A DNA stretch of 64,000 bases, from contig NZ_AUED01000021.1 of NCBI RefSeq assembly GCF_000425805.1, positions 62,001-126,000 on the forward strand. The letters run 5' to 3'. The notes beneath the pieces were generated by a model. The model did no database searches. It was not told the origin of the DNA and saw nothing but the letters and a program-made list of their open reading frames with translations. Below are positions 19,286 through 27,414 of this stretch, piece by piece. Source of the DNA: Pseudomonas vranovensis DSM 16006 (lineage in GTDB: Bacteria > Pseudomonadota > Gammaproteobacteria > Pseudomonadales > Pseudomonadaceae). The translations under genes were made by a program, and so were the position numbers. The number at the start of each line of letters is the position of its first letter. Position 1 is the first letter of the stretch.

Positions 19286-20110
19286 ATGGCCAACACTCCA
19301 CAGCACGACAACAGCGCCAACCCCTGGCTGGAACTGCGTCGCCTGACCCCGGCGCGTATCGCCCTGGGCCGCACGGGTACCAGCCTGCCCACCGGCGCCC
19401 AATTGGACTTCCAGTTCGCCCACGCCCAGGCCCGCGATGCGGTGCACCTGGCCTTCGATCACCAGGGCCTGCGCACCCAACTCAGTGAGCGCGGTCGCGA
19501 CAGCCTGTTGCTGCACAGCGCAGCTGCAGACAGACACAGCTATCTGCAACGCCCTGACCTGGGACGGCGCCTGCACGACGACTCGGCCCAGCAACTGCGC
19601 GAGCATGCCCAGGCCAATCCGGGCGGGGTCGACCTCGCCATCGTGGTTGCCGACGGGCTCTCGGCGCTGGCCGTACACCGCCATACCCTGCCATTTCTGG
19701 CACGTTTCGAAGAACAGGCCGCTACCGACGGCTGGTCCACCTCTCCCGTGGTACTGGTGGAACAAGGCCGCGTCGCGGTAGCCGACGAGGTGGGCGAACT
19801 GCTGGGGGCGAAAATGACCGTGATCCTGATCGGCGAACGCCCGGGCTTGAGCTCGCCAGACAGCCTGGGGCTGTATTTCACCTACAACCCCAAGGTCGGC
19901 CTCACCGACGCCTACCGCAACTGCATTTCCAACGTGCGCCTGGAAGGCCTGAGCTATGGCATGGCGGCACATCGCCTGCTGTACCTCATGCGAGAGGCCT
20001 GCCGCCGACAGCTGTCCGGGGTCAACCTGAAGGACGAAGCGCAAGTACACACGCTGGAGTCAGAAGCCGACACACCAACCAAAGGCAATTTCCTGCTCAG
20101 CAAACCGTGA
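19286..20110 (+). CDS. eutC: Ethanolamine ammonia-lyase small subunit EutC
   Basis: EutC is the small subunit that, with EutB, binds adenosylcobalamin in ethanolamine ammonia-lyase. The ATG at 19286 ([20 protein letters not shown]) gives 274 residues. Family features include [56 protein letters not shown] and [17 protein letters not shown]. It directly follows eutB. A longer open frame upstream overlaps eutB out of frame and is not coding. Confidence 0.96.
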   Translation: MANTPQHDNSANPWLELRRLTPARIALGRTGTSLPTGAQLDFQFAHAQARDAVHLAFDHQGLRTQLSERGRDSLLLHSAAADRHSYLQRPDLGRRLHDDSAQQLREHAQANPGGVDLAIVVADGLSALAVHRHTLPFLARFEEQAATDGWSTSPVVLVEQGRVAVADEVGELLGAKMTVILIGERPGLSSPDSLGLYFTYNPKVGLTDAYRNCISNVRLEGLSYGMAAHRLLYLMREACRRQLSGVNLKDEAQVHTLESEADTPTKGNFLLSKP

Positions 20111-20213
20111 AAGCGCTGGGTTCGTAGATTGCACTTTCTAATTGCCTTCAGGCAGCATCTGCCAAGGCTGCCGGCGATTCGCCGCACTCTCCCATGGACC
20201 CTGAGGCCTGCTT

Positions 20214-20672
20214 ATGCGAATCATCAAAGCAACCCTGGAACATCTGGACCTGCTTGCCCCGCTGTTCGTCAAATACCGCGAGTTCTATGGGCAACTGCCC
20301 TTCCCGGACTCCTCGCGCAAATTCCTGAAAAAGCGCCTGGAACGTGGCGAGTCGGTGATCTACCTGGCCCTGCCGGATGATGACGACAGCAAGCTGATGG
20401 GGTTCTGCCAGCTATACCCGAGCTTTTCGTCGCTCTCGCTCAAGCGTGTGTGGATTCTCAACGATATCTATGTGGCGGAAGACTCCCGGCGCATGCTGGT
20501 GGCTGACCATCTGATGCGCGAGGCCAAGCAGATGGCCAAGGACACCAACGCCGTGCGCATGCGGGTCTCGACCAGCAACGACAATGAAGTGGCGATGAAA
20601 ACCTACGAATCCATCGGCTTTCGTGAGGACACCGAGTTCAAGAGCTACATCCTGCCCATCAACGCCGACTGA
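20214..20672 (+). CDS. GNAT-family N-acetyltransferase
   Basis: A 152-residue acetyltransferase with the GNAT fold: WILNDIYVAEDSRRMLVADHLMREA holds the acetyl-CoA binding motif A in slightly degenerate form (R/Q-x-x-G/A replaced by RRMLVA). The later segment VAMKTYESIGFRED is the motif B tail. The substrate is unknown. It lies 103 bases after eutC on the same strand; P. aeruginosa also has an acetyltransferase gene next to eutC, so a link to the ethanolamine operon is possible but unproven. A strong terminator follows. Confidence 0.88.
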   Translation: MRIIKATLEHLDLLAPLFVKYREFYGQLPFPDSSRKFLKKRLERGESVIYLALPDDDDSKLMGFCQLYPSFSSLSLKRVWILNDIYVAEDSRRMLVADHLMREAKQMAKDTNAVRMRVSTSNDNEVAMKTYESIGFREDTEFKSYILPINAD

Positions 20673-20684
20673 CCCCCTCTCCAC

Positions 20685-20714
20685 GGCAGGCCCATGGCCT
20701 GCCTGATAATTTTT
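20685..20714 (+). terminator. Intrinsic terminator after the GNAT gene
   Basis: GGCAGGCC (20685-20692) and GGCCTGCC (20696-20703) form a perfect 8-bp stem with a 3-base loop, followed by TGATAATTTTT. It ends the transcript coming from the ethanolamine/GNAT genes. Confidence 0.75.
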
Positions 20715-20761
20715 GGAAATCCGCCGCTACAAACTGCGCAGGCACATTCTTGTTGCCGCCG

Positions 20762-20767
20762 TATAAT
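20762..20767 (+). promoter_or_regulatory. -10 element for the DedA-mtfA transcript
   Basis: A perfect TATAAT in GCCGTATAATGCGCC. No good -35 is visible at 16-18 bases upstream. The first gene starts at 20881, leaving a leader of over 100 bases that contains no obvious structure. Confidence 0.45.
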
Positions 20768-20880
20768 GCGCCTCCCCATTATGTGTGAAACTTTACCCAT
20801 TTCCTGGGTAGCCCCCTCATACAGTCGCATTACCCGTCATTACCAGCCCGTCGCTCGGGTCAAGAACACAGGTGCTGTAC

Positions 20881-21528
20881 ATGGACTTCAACCCGCTGGA
20901 CCTTATCCTGCATCTCGACGCCTATCTCGATTTGCTGGTCAACAATTACGGCGGGTGGATCTACGCCATCCTGTTCCTGGTGATCTTCTGCGAAACGGGC
21001 CTGGTGGTCATGCCATTCCTGCCTGGTGATTCCCTGCTGTTCATCGCCGGTGCCGTTGCGGCAGGCGGCGGCATGGACCCGGTGTTGCTCGGCGGCCTGC
21101 TGATGGCAGCAGCCATACTCGGTGACAGCACTAACTATGTGATTGGCCGAACCGCCGGCGAACGCTTGTTCCGCAACCCCAATTCGAAGATCTTCCGCCG
21201 CGATTACCTGCAGCAGACCCACGAATTTTATGAGCGCCACGGCGGCAAGACCGTCACCCTGGCGCGCTTTCTGCCGATCCTGCGCACCTTCGCACCGTTC
21301 GTCGCCGGCATCGCGAAAATGCATTACCCACGGTTCCTCGGCTTCAGCGTGGCCGGCACCGTACTGTGGGTCGGGGGCCTGGTGACGCTGGGCTACTTCT
21401 TCGGCAACGTACCGTTCATCAAGCAGAACCTGTCGTTGATGATCGTGGCCATCATCATCCTGTCGCTGGTACCCATGATCATCGGTCTGGTGCGCAGCCG
21501 CATGCATCGCACCGCCAAGGCCAACTAA
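20881..21528 (+). CDS. DedA-family membrane protein
   Basis: A 215-residue DedA/SNARE-associated membrane protein (start MDFNPLDLILHLDAYLDL). DedA proteins act in lipid-carrier (undecaprenyl phosphate, phosphatidylethanolamine) translocation and envelope homeostasis. Visible motifs are FCETGLVVMPFLPGDSLLF (the E-T/P-x-x-P-F-x-P-G-D-S family signature), GDSTNYVIGRTAGERLF, and ARFLPILRTFAPFVAG with the conserved Arg-Pro. The start at ATG 20881 is preferred; a GTG 9 bases upstream is also in frame. It lies 8 bases before mtfA. Confidence 0.92.
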   Translation: MDFNPLDLILHLDAYLDLLVNNYGGWIYAILFLVIFCETGLVVMPFLPGDSLLFIAGAVAAGGGMDPVLLGGLLMAAAILGDSTNYVIGRTAGERLFRNPNSKIFRRDYLQQTHEFYERHGGKTVTLARFLPILRTFAPFVAGIAKMHYPRFLGFSVAGTVLWVGGLVTLGYFFGNVPFIKQNLSLMIVAIIILSLVPMIIGLVRSRMHRTAKAN

Positions 21529-21536
21529 GCCTGGCC

Positions 21537-22352
21537 ATGTGGTCGCTCAGCGCCTGGCGCCGTCGTCGCACCCTGGCTCGCCACCCCGTCGACCCGCAGC
21601 GTTGGCAACGGGTTCGCGAGCGCCTGCCGATCCTCGACGGCCTGAGCGCCGATGAGGACCGCTGGCTACTTGAAGCGAGCATCCTGTTCCTGGACGAGAA
21701 GCACCTGAGCCCGCTGCCGGGAGTGAAGCTTGATGGCGAGCAACGCCTGTTTCTCGCCGCCCAGGCCCAGTTGCCGCTGCTGCATCTGGGCGCACTGAAC
21801 TGGTACCAGGGCTTTCACGAGATCATTCTCTACCCCGACGACTTCGTCAGCCCCCAGCGCCACCGTGATGCCAGCGGCATAGAACACGAGTGGAACGGCG
21901 AGCACAGCGGCGAAGCCTGGCAACAGGGCCCGGTGATCCTGGCCTGGCCTGGGGTGCTGGCCAGCGGCGGCTGGGAGGGCTACAACCTGGTCATCCATGA
22001 GCTTGCGCACAAACTCGACATGCTCAACGGCGATGCCAACGGCCTGCCGCCGCTGCACAACGACATGCGCATCAGCGACTGGGCCCAGGCCATGCAGGAA
22101 GCCTACGACGACCTCAACCGCCAGCTCGACCGCAACCCCGACGCCGAGACCGCCATCGACCCCTATGCGGCGGAAAACCCGGCCGAATTCTTCGCCGTCA
22201 CCAGCGAATACTTCTTCAGCGCTCCGGACCTGCTCAACGCCGCCTACCCTGCGGTGTACCAGCAATTGTGCGGTTTCTATCGCCAGGACCCGTTGGCGCG
22301 CCTGCAGCTTTTGCAGCGCGATCACCCCCACTATCAGCAGGCACCTGACTGA
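21537..22352 (+). CDS. mtfA: Zinc-dependent peptidase, MtfA/M90 family
   Basis: A 271-residue metallopeptidase of family M90. In E. coli MtfA binds and inactivates the glucose repressor Mlc and has aminopeptidase activity. The zinc site HEXXH is present: H154-E155-L-A-H158 (VIHELAHKLDML), followed by GDANGLPPLH and a later glutamate-rich segment YAAENPAEFFAVTSEYFF. The ATG at 21537 is chosen because it gives the family N-terminus (MWSLSAWRRRRTLARHPV). Pseudomonads lack the PTS-Mlc glucose circuit of E. coli, so its target here is unknown. Confidence 0.9.
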   Translation: MWSLSAWRRRRTLARHPVDPQRWQRVRERLPILDGLSADEDRWLLEASILFLDEKHLSPLPGVKLDGEQRLFLAAQAQLPLLHLGALNWYQGFHEIILYPDDFVSPQRHRDASGIEHEWNGEHSGEAWQQGPVILAWPGVLASGGWEGYNLVIHELAHKLDMLNGDANGLPPLHNDMRISDWAQAMQEAYDDLNRQLDRNPDAETAIDPYAAENPAEFFAVTSEYFFSAPDLLNAAYPAVYQQLCGFYRQDPLARLQLLQRDHPHYQQAPD

Positions 22353-22399
22353 CACTGCCGGACATCCGGGCGAACGTGGCAAGCAGGACGGAATGTGCC

Positions 22400-22405
22400 T
22401 ATAAT
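22400..22405 (+). promoter_or_regulatory. -10 element of ppa
   Basis: A perfect TATAAT in GTGCCTATAATCGCG, 38 bases before the ppa start. The -35 region (GTGGCA around 22376) is weak. Confidence 0.5.
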
Positions 22406-22443
22406 CGCGACCAATTTTTGGCCAAACATGGGGGCACTGCCCA

Positions 22444-22971
22444 ATGAGCTACAGCAAGATTCCGGCTGGCAAAGACCTGCCGAACGACATCTACGTCGCC
22501 ATCGAGATTCCAGCCAACCACGCGCCGATCAAGTACGAGATCGACAAAGACAGCGACTGCCTGTTCGTTGACCGTTTCATGGCCACCCCGATGTTCTACC
22601 CGGCCAACTACGGCTACATCCCGAACACCCTGGCCGACGACGGTGATCCCCTCGACGTGCTGGTCGTGACTCCGTACCCAGTTGCTCCTGGCTCGGTCAT
22701 CCGTGCCCGTCCGGTCGGCATCCTGAACATGACCGACGACGGCGGCGGCGACGCCAAAGTCATCGCCGTACCGCACGACAAGCTGTCGCAGCTGTACGTC
22801 GACATCAAGGAATACACCGACCTGCCAGCCCTGCTGCTGGAACAGATCAAGCACTTCTTCGAGAACTACAAGGATCTCGAGAAAGGCAAATGGGTCAAGA
22901 TCGATGGCTGGGGCAACGCAGACGCCGCCCGCGCCGAGATCACCAAGGCCGTTGCTGCCTACAAAGGCTAA
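22444..22971 (+). CDS. ppa: Inorganic pyrophosphatase
   Basis: Family I soluble pyrophosphatase, 175 residues, hydrolysing PPi to phosphate to drive biosynthetic reactions. Active-site segments are all present: [38 protein letters not shown] with the D-x-D-P-x-D motif, and [19 protein letters not shown]. The start ATG is at 22444 and a strong terminator follows the stop codon, so it is monocistronic or the last gene of a short unit. Confidence 0.97.
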   Translation: MSYSKIPAGKDLPNDIYVAIEIPANHAPIKYEIDKDSDCLFVDRFMATPMFYPANYGYIPNTLADDGDPLDVLVVTPYPVAPGSVIRARPVGILNMTDDGGGDAKVIAVPHDKLSQLYVDIKEYTDLPALLLEQIKHFFENYKDLEKGKWVKIDGWGNADAARAEITKAVAAYKG

Positions 22972-22987
22972 GCAAACGCCCAACAAG

Positions 22988-23019
22988 AAACCCCGCCTTT
23001 GCGGGGTTTTCTGTTTTTT
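22988..23019 (+). terminator. Intrinsic terminator of ppa
   Basis: AAACCCCGC (22988-22996) and GCGGGGTTT (23001-23009) form a 9-bp stem with loop CTTT, followed by TTCTGTTTTTT. Confidence 0.9.
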
Positions 23020-23135
23020 GGGAACAAGTCCTACAACGCCCTAAGGCAGCGCCTGTAAAACCGCCAACTTCGGGCCTTGAAAATGAACTTCATGTTTATT
23101 TCCCAAGCCAGGCGCGCCCACTAAACTCAGGCGCC

Positions 23136-23846
23136 ATGAATACATCTGGTGATCGTCTCAAAGTGCTCCTGCACGAGTGCAACCTGACCCCTTCCGACTT
23201 TGCCGCACAGCGCAAAGTGACCCCACAGCACGTCAACAACTGGTTCAGACGTGGCGTGCCCTTCGCCCGCCTGGACGAAATTGCCGACCTGCTCTGCGTA
23301 CGCAGCCGATGGCTACGCACCGGCGAAGGCCCCAAGCACCCCAACCCTCTACCTCGCTTGAACCCCGCGCCCCGCGCACCCGGTACCGAGCCTGTACCCC
23401 CGAGCCTGCTGGCCGCCCACAATCACAATGACATCCAGTTGCCGTTCTTCGGCATCCAGACCAAACAACTGAAACCTATCCCCGACCGCTACCTGCGCCT
23501 GCCGATCCGCGCCCTCGACAGCCTGGGTGTCGACCCGAGCCTGGCCCTGTGCCTGAGCATGCCCACGTCCAACATGAGCCCCTTGCTGCCTCGCGGCACC
23601 ACACTGGCCGTCGATTGCGGCCTGACCCACGTGGTGGAGGGCGAGATCTACGCCTTGCTGCACAATGGCCGCGTACGCGTTCACAGCCTCAGCCAACAAC
23701 CCAACGGAGCCTTGCGCCTGCACAGCCACGACAGTGATGAGCACCCCACCGAAACCTACAGCCCGGCCCAACTCAAAAGCCAGAAACTAAGCGTACTCGG
23801 CTGGGTATTCTGGTGGGGCCATCTACGCGACAGCCGCCCGGCTTGA
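23136..23846 (+). CDS. HTH regulator with a degenerate S24/LexA-like domain
   Basis: A 236-residue protein. The N-terminus (residues about 1-60) is a Cro/CI-type helix-turn-helix: DFAAQRKVTPQHVNNWFRRGVPFARLDEIADLL, similar to phage CI regulators. After a proline-rich linker (residues about 68-95), residues about 130-225 resemble the S24 domain of LexA/CI: LSMPTSNMSPLLPRGTTLAVD aligns with the GDSM-P serine region, and ALLHNGRVRVHSL aligns where the catalytic lysine would be, but His replaces Lys. I infer it binds DNA but does not self-cleave. No prophage genes flank it, and composition is like the rest of the chromosome. The target is unknown. Confidence 0.75.
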   Translation: MNTSGDRLKVLLHECNLTPSDFAAQRKVTPQHVNNWFRRGVPFARLDEIADLLCVRSRWLRTGEGPKHPNPLPRLNPAPRAPGTEPVPPSLLAAHNHNDIQLPFFGIQTKQLKPIPDRYLRLPIRALDSLGVDPSLALCLSMPTSNMSPLLPRGTTLAVDCGLTHVVEGEIYALLHNGRVRVHSLSQQPNGALRLHSHDSDEHPTETYSPAQLKSQKLSVLGWVFWWGHLRDSRPA

Positions 23847-23886
23847 GCGTACGCAATGAATTTGTGCTGGGCATTGCGCCTCATTC

Positions 23887-24068
23887 CCAGTATGCTACGC
23901 CGCACATTTCGCCCCCGGCCTGCCATGCACGCCCAGGGGCCCGGCGAGACGACACACAGCTTGTCCGCCGTACCGGTCCTTGTACCGGATAACGTTTTGA
24001 AGGCGGTTGCGGCTTACCAAAAATTAGCCAAGGCCGTCCCCTGGAAGCCGGCCACAAGCCGGCTTTTT
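23887..24068 (+). ncRNA. Possible small RNA ending at a strong terminator
   Basis: The interval 23847-24084 has no credible gene: a 92-codon open frame here overlaps the nitrilase end and has no family-like sequence. It ends in a strong intrinsic terminator more than 200 bases past the previous stop. Upstream are a small hairpin (CCGGT-CCTTGT-ACCGG) and a possible -10 TATGCT (23891-23896) without a clear -35. It could be a long 3' UTR of the S24-like regulator or an independent sRNA. I do not recognise it as a named family. Confidence 0.3.
24045..24068 (+). terminator. Intrinsic terminator
   Basis: AAGCCGGC (24045-24052) and GCCGGCTT (24058-24065) form a perfect 8-bp stem with a 5-base loop, followed by a T run ending at 24068. 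It is oriented for plus-strand transcripts and precedes the convergent end of the nitrilase gene. Confidence 0.8.
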
Positions 24069-24084
24069 AATGCCCGTCTGTTTT

Positions 24085-25017
24085 TCACTCCCCCTCGAAC
24101 ACCACCGGCCGCATCGCCGCCGTATTCACCTTGAGCGTGAACACATCCGGCCGTGCGTAATGCCCGCACACGTCAAAATCAAGGTTGCTGGCCTGCCCCA
24201 CGGCCAAATCGATCTCAGCGTATAAAATGGCCTCCTGATCAAACACCGGCCCAGCCAGCACTTGCCCTGTGGCACTGACGATCATGCTGCCGCCATGCAT
24301 GATGTAGTCCTCTTCCCCAGCAGTCAGGCCGAAGTCTTCGCGATACGCTGCCGGGTACTTGCCCAAGGTAATTGCCTGGCAGGCCGACAGCACCGGTACG
24401 CGCCCTTCGAGCGCGATGTGGACCATGGACGACGCCCAGGTGGGACGATCATCCGCAGTGGGTGCGCAGTAGATTTCAGTGCCCTGGGCGTACATTGCCT
24501 GGCGCAGGGCCGGCATGTAGTTTTCCCAGCAGATGACAGTGCCCAGCCGGCCGAACGGTGTGTCCACCGGTGCAATGCTCGAACCATCGCCGAAACCCCA
24601 GATGATGCGTTCCTGGCCAGTCGGCATGAGTTTGCGGTGGTAGCCCGCCACGCCTTTGCCCGGCGCCAGCGTCACCGCGGTGCAATACAAGGTACGCCCC
24701 AGGCGCTCGATGATGCCCATGACCACATGGACCCCGGTTTCATCTACAACATCGCAGAGCCCGGCCAGCTCGGGACCGTCCAGGCTGACGGCACCTTGTA
24801 CATATCGCAGGTACTGGGCTCGGCCCACATCACTGCGGCTGCCGACCACCGTGCCGAACGCTGCGCCTTTGGGGTATCCACCGAGGAACGCCTCGGGGAA
24901 CACCGCAAGCTCGACGTGTTGTGCGGCAGCCTCGCGAATCAGCCCTGCCGCCTTCTCGGCACTCTGTTGGGGCTCGAATGGAATGGACGAAGCTTGAACA
25001 ACAGCAACCTTGGTCAT
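24085..25017 (-). CDS. Nitrilase (carbon-nitrogen hydrolase family)
   Basis: A 310-residue member of the nitrilase branch of the carbon-nitrogen hydrolase superfamily, which converts nitriles to the carboxylic acid and ammonia. The catalytic triad is visible: E42 (FPEAFLGGYPKG), K129 (YHRKLMPTGQERIIWG) and C163 (VICWENYMPALR). The sequence CWENYMP is characteristic of true nitrilases rather than amidases. The substrate (aliphatic, aryl or beta-cyanoalanine) cannot be told. It lies 33 bases downstream of an MFS transporter gene on the same strand, with a LysR gene divergent to both, suggesting an inducible uptake-and-hydrolysis cassette. Confidence 0.88.
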   Translation of the reverse strand: MTKVAVVQASSIPFEPQQSAEKAAGLIREAAAQHVELAVFPEAFLGGYPKGAAFGTVVGSRSDVGRAQYLRYVQGAVSLDGPELAGLCDVVDETGVHVVMGIIERLGRTLYCTAVTLAPGKGVAGYHRKLMPTGQERIIWGFGDGSSIAPVDTPFGRLGTVICWENYMPALRQAMYAQGTEIYCAPTADDRPTWASSMVHIALEGRVPVLSACQAITLGKYPAAYREDFGLTAGEEDYIMHGGSMIVSATGQVLAGPVFDQEAILYAEIDLAVGQASNLDFDVCGHYARPDVFTLKVNTAAMRPVVFEGE

Positions 25018-25050
25018 GTGTCTTCCCTCGAAGTAATGTAAGCGTCGGAT

Positions 25051-26376
25051 TCAGCCACGCGTGATGTCGCGGTCCTTGGTTTCCGGCAGCAGGAACCAGA
25101 GCACGATGAAGCAGACCAGCGAGACGCCTGCCAGATACGCAGCAGGAATGTTCGGATTGTGGGTGGCCTGGATGAGTGCCACGGCAATGAACGGACCCGG
25201 CCCGGCGAGCAGTGCCAACGCGACGTTGTGCCCCACCGCAGCACCTGTGGAGCGGATCGAGGCCGGGAACACTTCCACCAGCAGCACCACATCCATCACG
25301 GCGGTGATGGCAACCAGCGCGGCCATGATCACCAGCCCGAGCAGGATCGCGGCGAAGCTGCCGGTGTTCATCAACAGGAATACCGGGTAGGCCAGCAACG
25401 CCAGCCCCGCCGCCGAAGCCAGTACGAACGGGCGACGGCCAAAGCGATCGCTCAGGCGCCCCACCAAGGGGTTGAAAAGGGTGTAGAGCACCAGCGCCAC
25501 GCTGCACAACCACAAGGCAGTGGACTTGCCCAGGCCAACCGTTTGAGTCAGGTGGGTGTTGGCGTAGGTGATGAAGTAGTACAACGACACCCCGAACAGT
25601 GCCGAGAAGGCGAAGGAGATCACGAAGGCTCGTTGCTTGGCCTGGCGCGACACGGGCTCCAGGGCATTGGTCGCACGCTTGTGCTCCAGCGCTTCATATA
25701 CAGGGGTGTCGCCCAGCTTGCGGCGGATGTACAGGGCCACGCCCGCCATGACGATGGAAGCAACGAAGGGCACGCGCCAGCCCCACGCCATGAGGTCCGC
25801 GTCCGACAGGCTGGCCGTGATGATGGCGGCAATGGCCGTACCACACAGAAATGCAGCGCCCGCCGTGCCGGTAATCACGCTGGCCGCCGTGGCACGGCGA
25901 TTGGCCGGTGCGCTTTCGACGATGTAGATCCCGGCGCTGGACCATTCGCCGCCCACCATCATGCCCTGCAGAAAGCGCAGGGCCACCAACAGAATCGGTG
26001 CGGCGATGCCGATGGCCGCGTAGTCGGGCAACAGTCCGATCAGGGTGGTGGCCAGCCCCATGCCGAACACGGTGATGATCAGTACCGCTCGACGCCCCAG
26101 CTTGTCGCCGATCGGCCCCAGTACCACGGCGCCCAGCGGCCTTGAAAGAAAACCCACGGCAAACACTGCCAGGGACGACAGCAGGGAGACTCCCGGTGCC
26201 GTGGAAGGGAAGAATAATTGCCCGATAACGGCGGCAAAGTAGCCGTAGATGGCAAAGTCGAACCACTCCATGAAGTTGCCAATGCCGACGGCAATGGCCC
26301 GCTTGCGCAACTCTGCTGCGTCGTTTGATGAGGCTGCGCGCTCACCTTGTACCGATTGGACTAATGAATCTTGCAT
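25051..26376 (-). CDS. MFS transporter (metabolite:H+ symporter-like)
   Basis: A 441-residue, 12-segment major facilitator protein resembling the MHS family (ShiA/KgtP/ProP type): IGNFMEWFDFAIYGYFA near the N-terminus, then LSRPLGAVVLGPIGDKLGRRAVL, the loop 2-3 signature, and GGEWSSAGIYIVESAPANRRA. It shares a transcript with the downstream nitrilase gene and is divergent from a LysR regulator. Inference: it imports the nitrilase substrate or exports or imports the product acid. The specific substrate is unknown. Confidence 0.87.
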   Translation of the reverse strand: MQDSLVQSVQGERAASSNDAAELRKRAIAVGIGNFMEWFDFAIYGYFAAVIGQLFFPSTAPGVSLLSSLAVFAVGFLSRPLGAVVLGPIGDKLGRRAVLIITVFGMGLATTLIGLLPDYAAIGIAAPILLVALRFLQGMMVGGEWSSAGIYIVESAPANRRATAASVITGTAGAAFLCGTAIAAIITASLSDADLMAWGWRVPFVASIVMAGVALYIRRKLGDTPVYEALEHKRATNALEPVSRQAKQRAFVISFAFSALFGVSLYYFITYANTHLTQTVGLGKSTALWLCSVALVLYTLFNPLVGRLSDRFGRRPFVLASAAGLALLAYPVFLLMNTGSFAAILLGLVIMAALVAITAVMDVVLLVEVFPASIRSTGAAVGHNVALALLAGPGPFIAVALIQATHNPNIPAAYLAGVSLVCFIVLWFLLPETKDRDITRG

Positions 26377-26410
26377 CCCGAGCCACCTGTTTATTGTTGT
26401 GTTTGCGCGG

Positions 26411-26432
26411 CTTGAGATTAAGAATGTCCAAG
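26411..26432. promoter_or_regulatory. Candidate LysR operator between divergent genes
   Basis: CTTG (26411-26414) and CAAG (26429-26432) form an interrupted inverted repeat with a 14-base spacer in the 87-base gap between the MFS and LysR genes. The spacing is in the range seen for LysR-type sites (T-N11-A core). Tentative. Confidence 0.35.
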
Positions 26433-26463
26433 CAAATTAATCAAACGAATACTAGAGATAGCC

Positions 26464-27405
26464 ATGATTAGTGTTGCTAATATCAGCAGGATCGACCTCA
26501 ACCTGCTTATCGTCTTCCAGTGCCTGATGAACGAGCGCAGCGTGACCCGTACAGCAGCGGTGCTGCATGTGACCCAAGGCGCTGTGAGCTCCTCGCTAAA
26601 GCGCCTGCGCGAGCAATTTCACGACGAACTGTTCATCCGTACCGGGGCCGGCATGGTGCCTACCCGACGGGCGCTGGAAATTGCACCGAAAATCACTGAA
26701 GCCCTGACGGCGGTGGCCACCATCGTCGACAAACGGCCGCAGTTTTCTGCCGAGTCATCCAACCGGGTGTTCAACATTGCGCTATCGGACGACATCGAAA
26801 GTTACCTGTCGCCCAGGCTGGTCAACGAAGCAAAAGCACGCGGCCTCTCGGTGAAATTTGCCTTTCACCAGAGCAACAGTTCGTTGTGGAAAACATCGTT
26901 GGCAGATCCGGACATCGACCTGGTGCTGTGTTCAGAACCCAAGGAACTCACCTCGCACTACAGCTCGCAGGTGTTGTTCTCATCGTCCTACTCCTGCTTG
27001 TACGACGGTCCGCGGCTCAATCTGAAAAGCCCGCTGACCCGTGACGAATACCTGATGCACGAACATGTACGGGTGTCATACGACGGACGCCGGGGGTTCG
27101 TGGATGACCTGCTGGAAAGCGAAGGCGTGGCTCGCCGGGTATCGGCGTCGTTCACGCACTTCAGTGGCGCGCTGGCGACCCTGGCCCACAGCGATGTAAT
27201 CGCCACCCTACCGACCTTTGCCGCACTGTCCTACGCCCGTATTGCCCGGCTGACCGTGAGCCCGGTGCCGATTTTTGTGCCGGCTTTTCGTGTATTCATG
27301 GTCTGGGATGTGGAAAACAACGACGACCCGCATAGCCGCTGGCTGCGCAGTTTCATCATCGATACCACCCAGGAACTGCAGCGCGGCTCACTCACGCCGA
27401 CCTGA
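26464..27405 (+). CDS. LysR-family transcriptional regulator
   Basis: A 313-residue LysR-type regulator. The N-terminal winged helix is IDLNLLIVFQCLMNERSVTRTAAVLHVTQGAVSSSLKRLREQFHDELFIRTGAGMVPTRRA (in parts), typical of the NodD/SyrM-like group with LTxxG replaced. The rest is a substrate-binding effector domain. It is divergent from the MFS-nitrilase pair with an 87-base shared promoter region, so it probably controls them and itself. The effector is unknown. It ends 9 bases before the convergent rtcB. Confidence 0.9.
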   Translation: MISVANISRIDLNLLIVFQCLMNERSVTRTAAVLHVTQGAVSSSLKRLREQFHDELFIRTGAGMVPTRRALEIAPKITEALTAVATIVDKRPQFSAESSNRVFNIALSDDIESYLSPRLVNEAKARGLSVKFAFHQSNSSLWKTSLADPDIDLVLCSEPKELTSHYSSQVLFSSSYSCLYDGPRLNLKSPLTRDEYLMHEHVRVSYDGRRGFVDDLLESEGVARRVSASFTHFSGALATLAHSDVIATLPTFAALSYARIARLTVSPVPIFVPAFRVFMVWDVENNDDPHSRWLRSFIIDTTQELQRGSLTPT

Positions 27406-27414
27406 AGAGCGCTT

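Noticed and set aside
17481..19301. A 606-codon open frame antisense to eutB
   Set aside because: It is the complementary shadow of a clear eutB with high-GC codon bias; its translation has no recognisable family and is rich in Gly/His/Gln as such shadows are.
23856..24134. A 92-codon open frame after the S24-like regulator
   Set aside because: It runs into the 3' end of the nitrilase gene, crosses a strong terminator and has no family-like sequence or good ribosome binding site.
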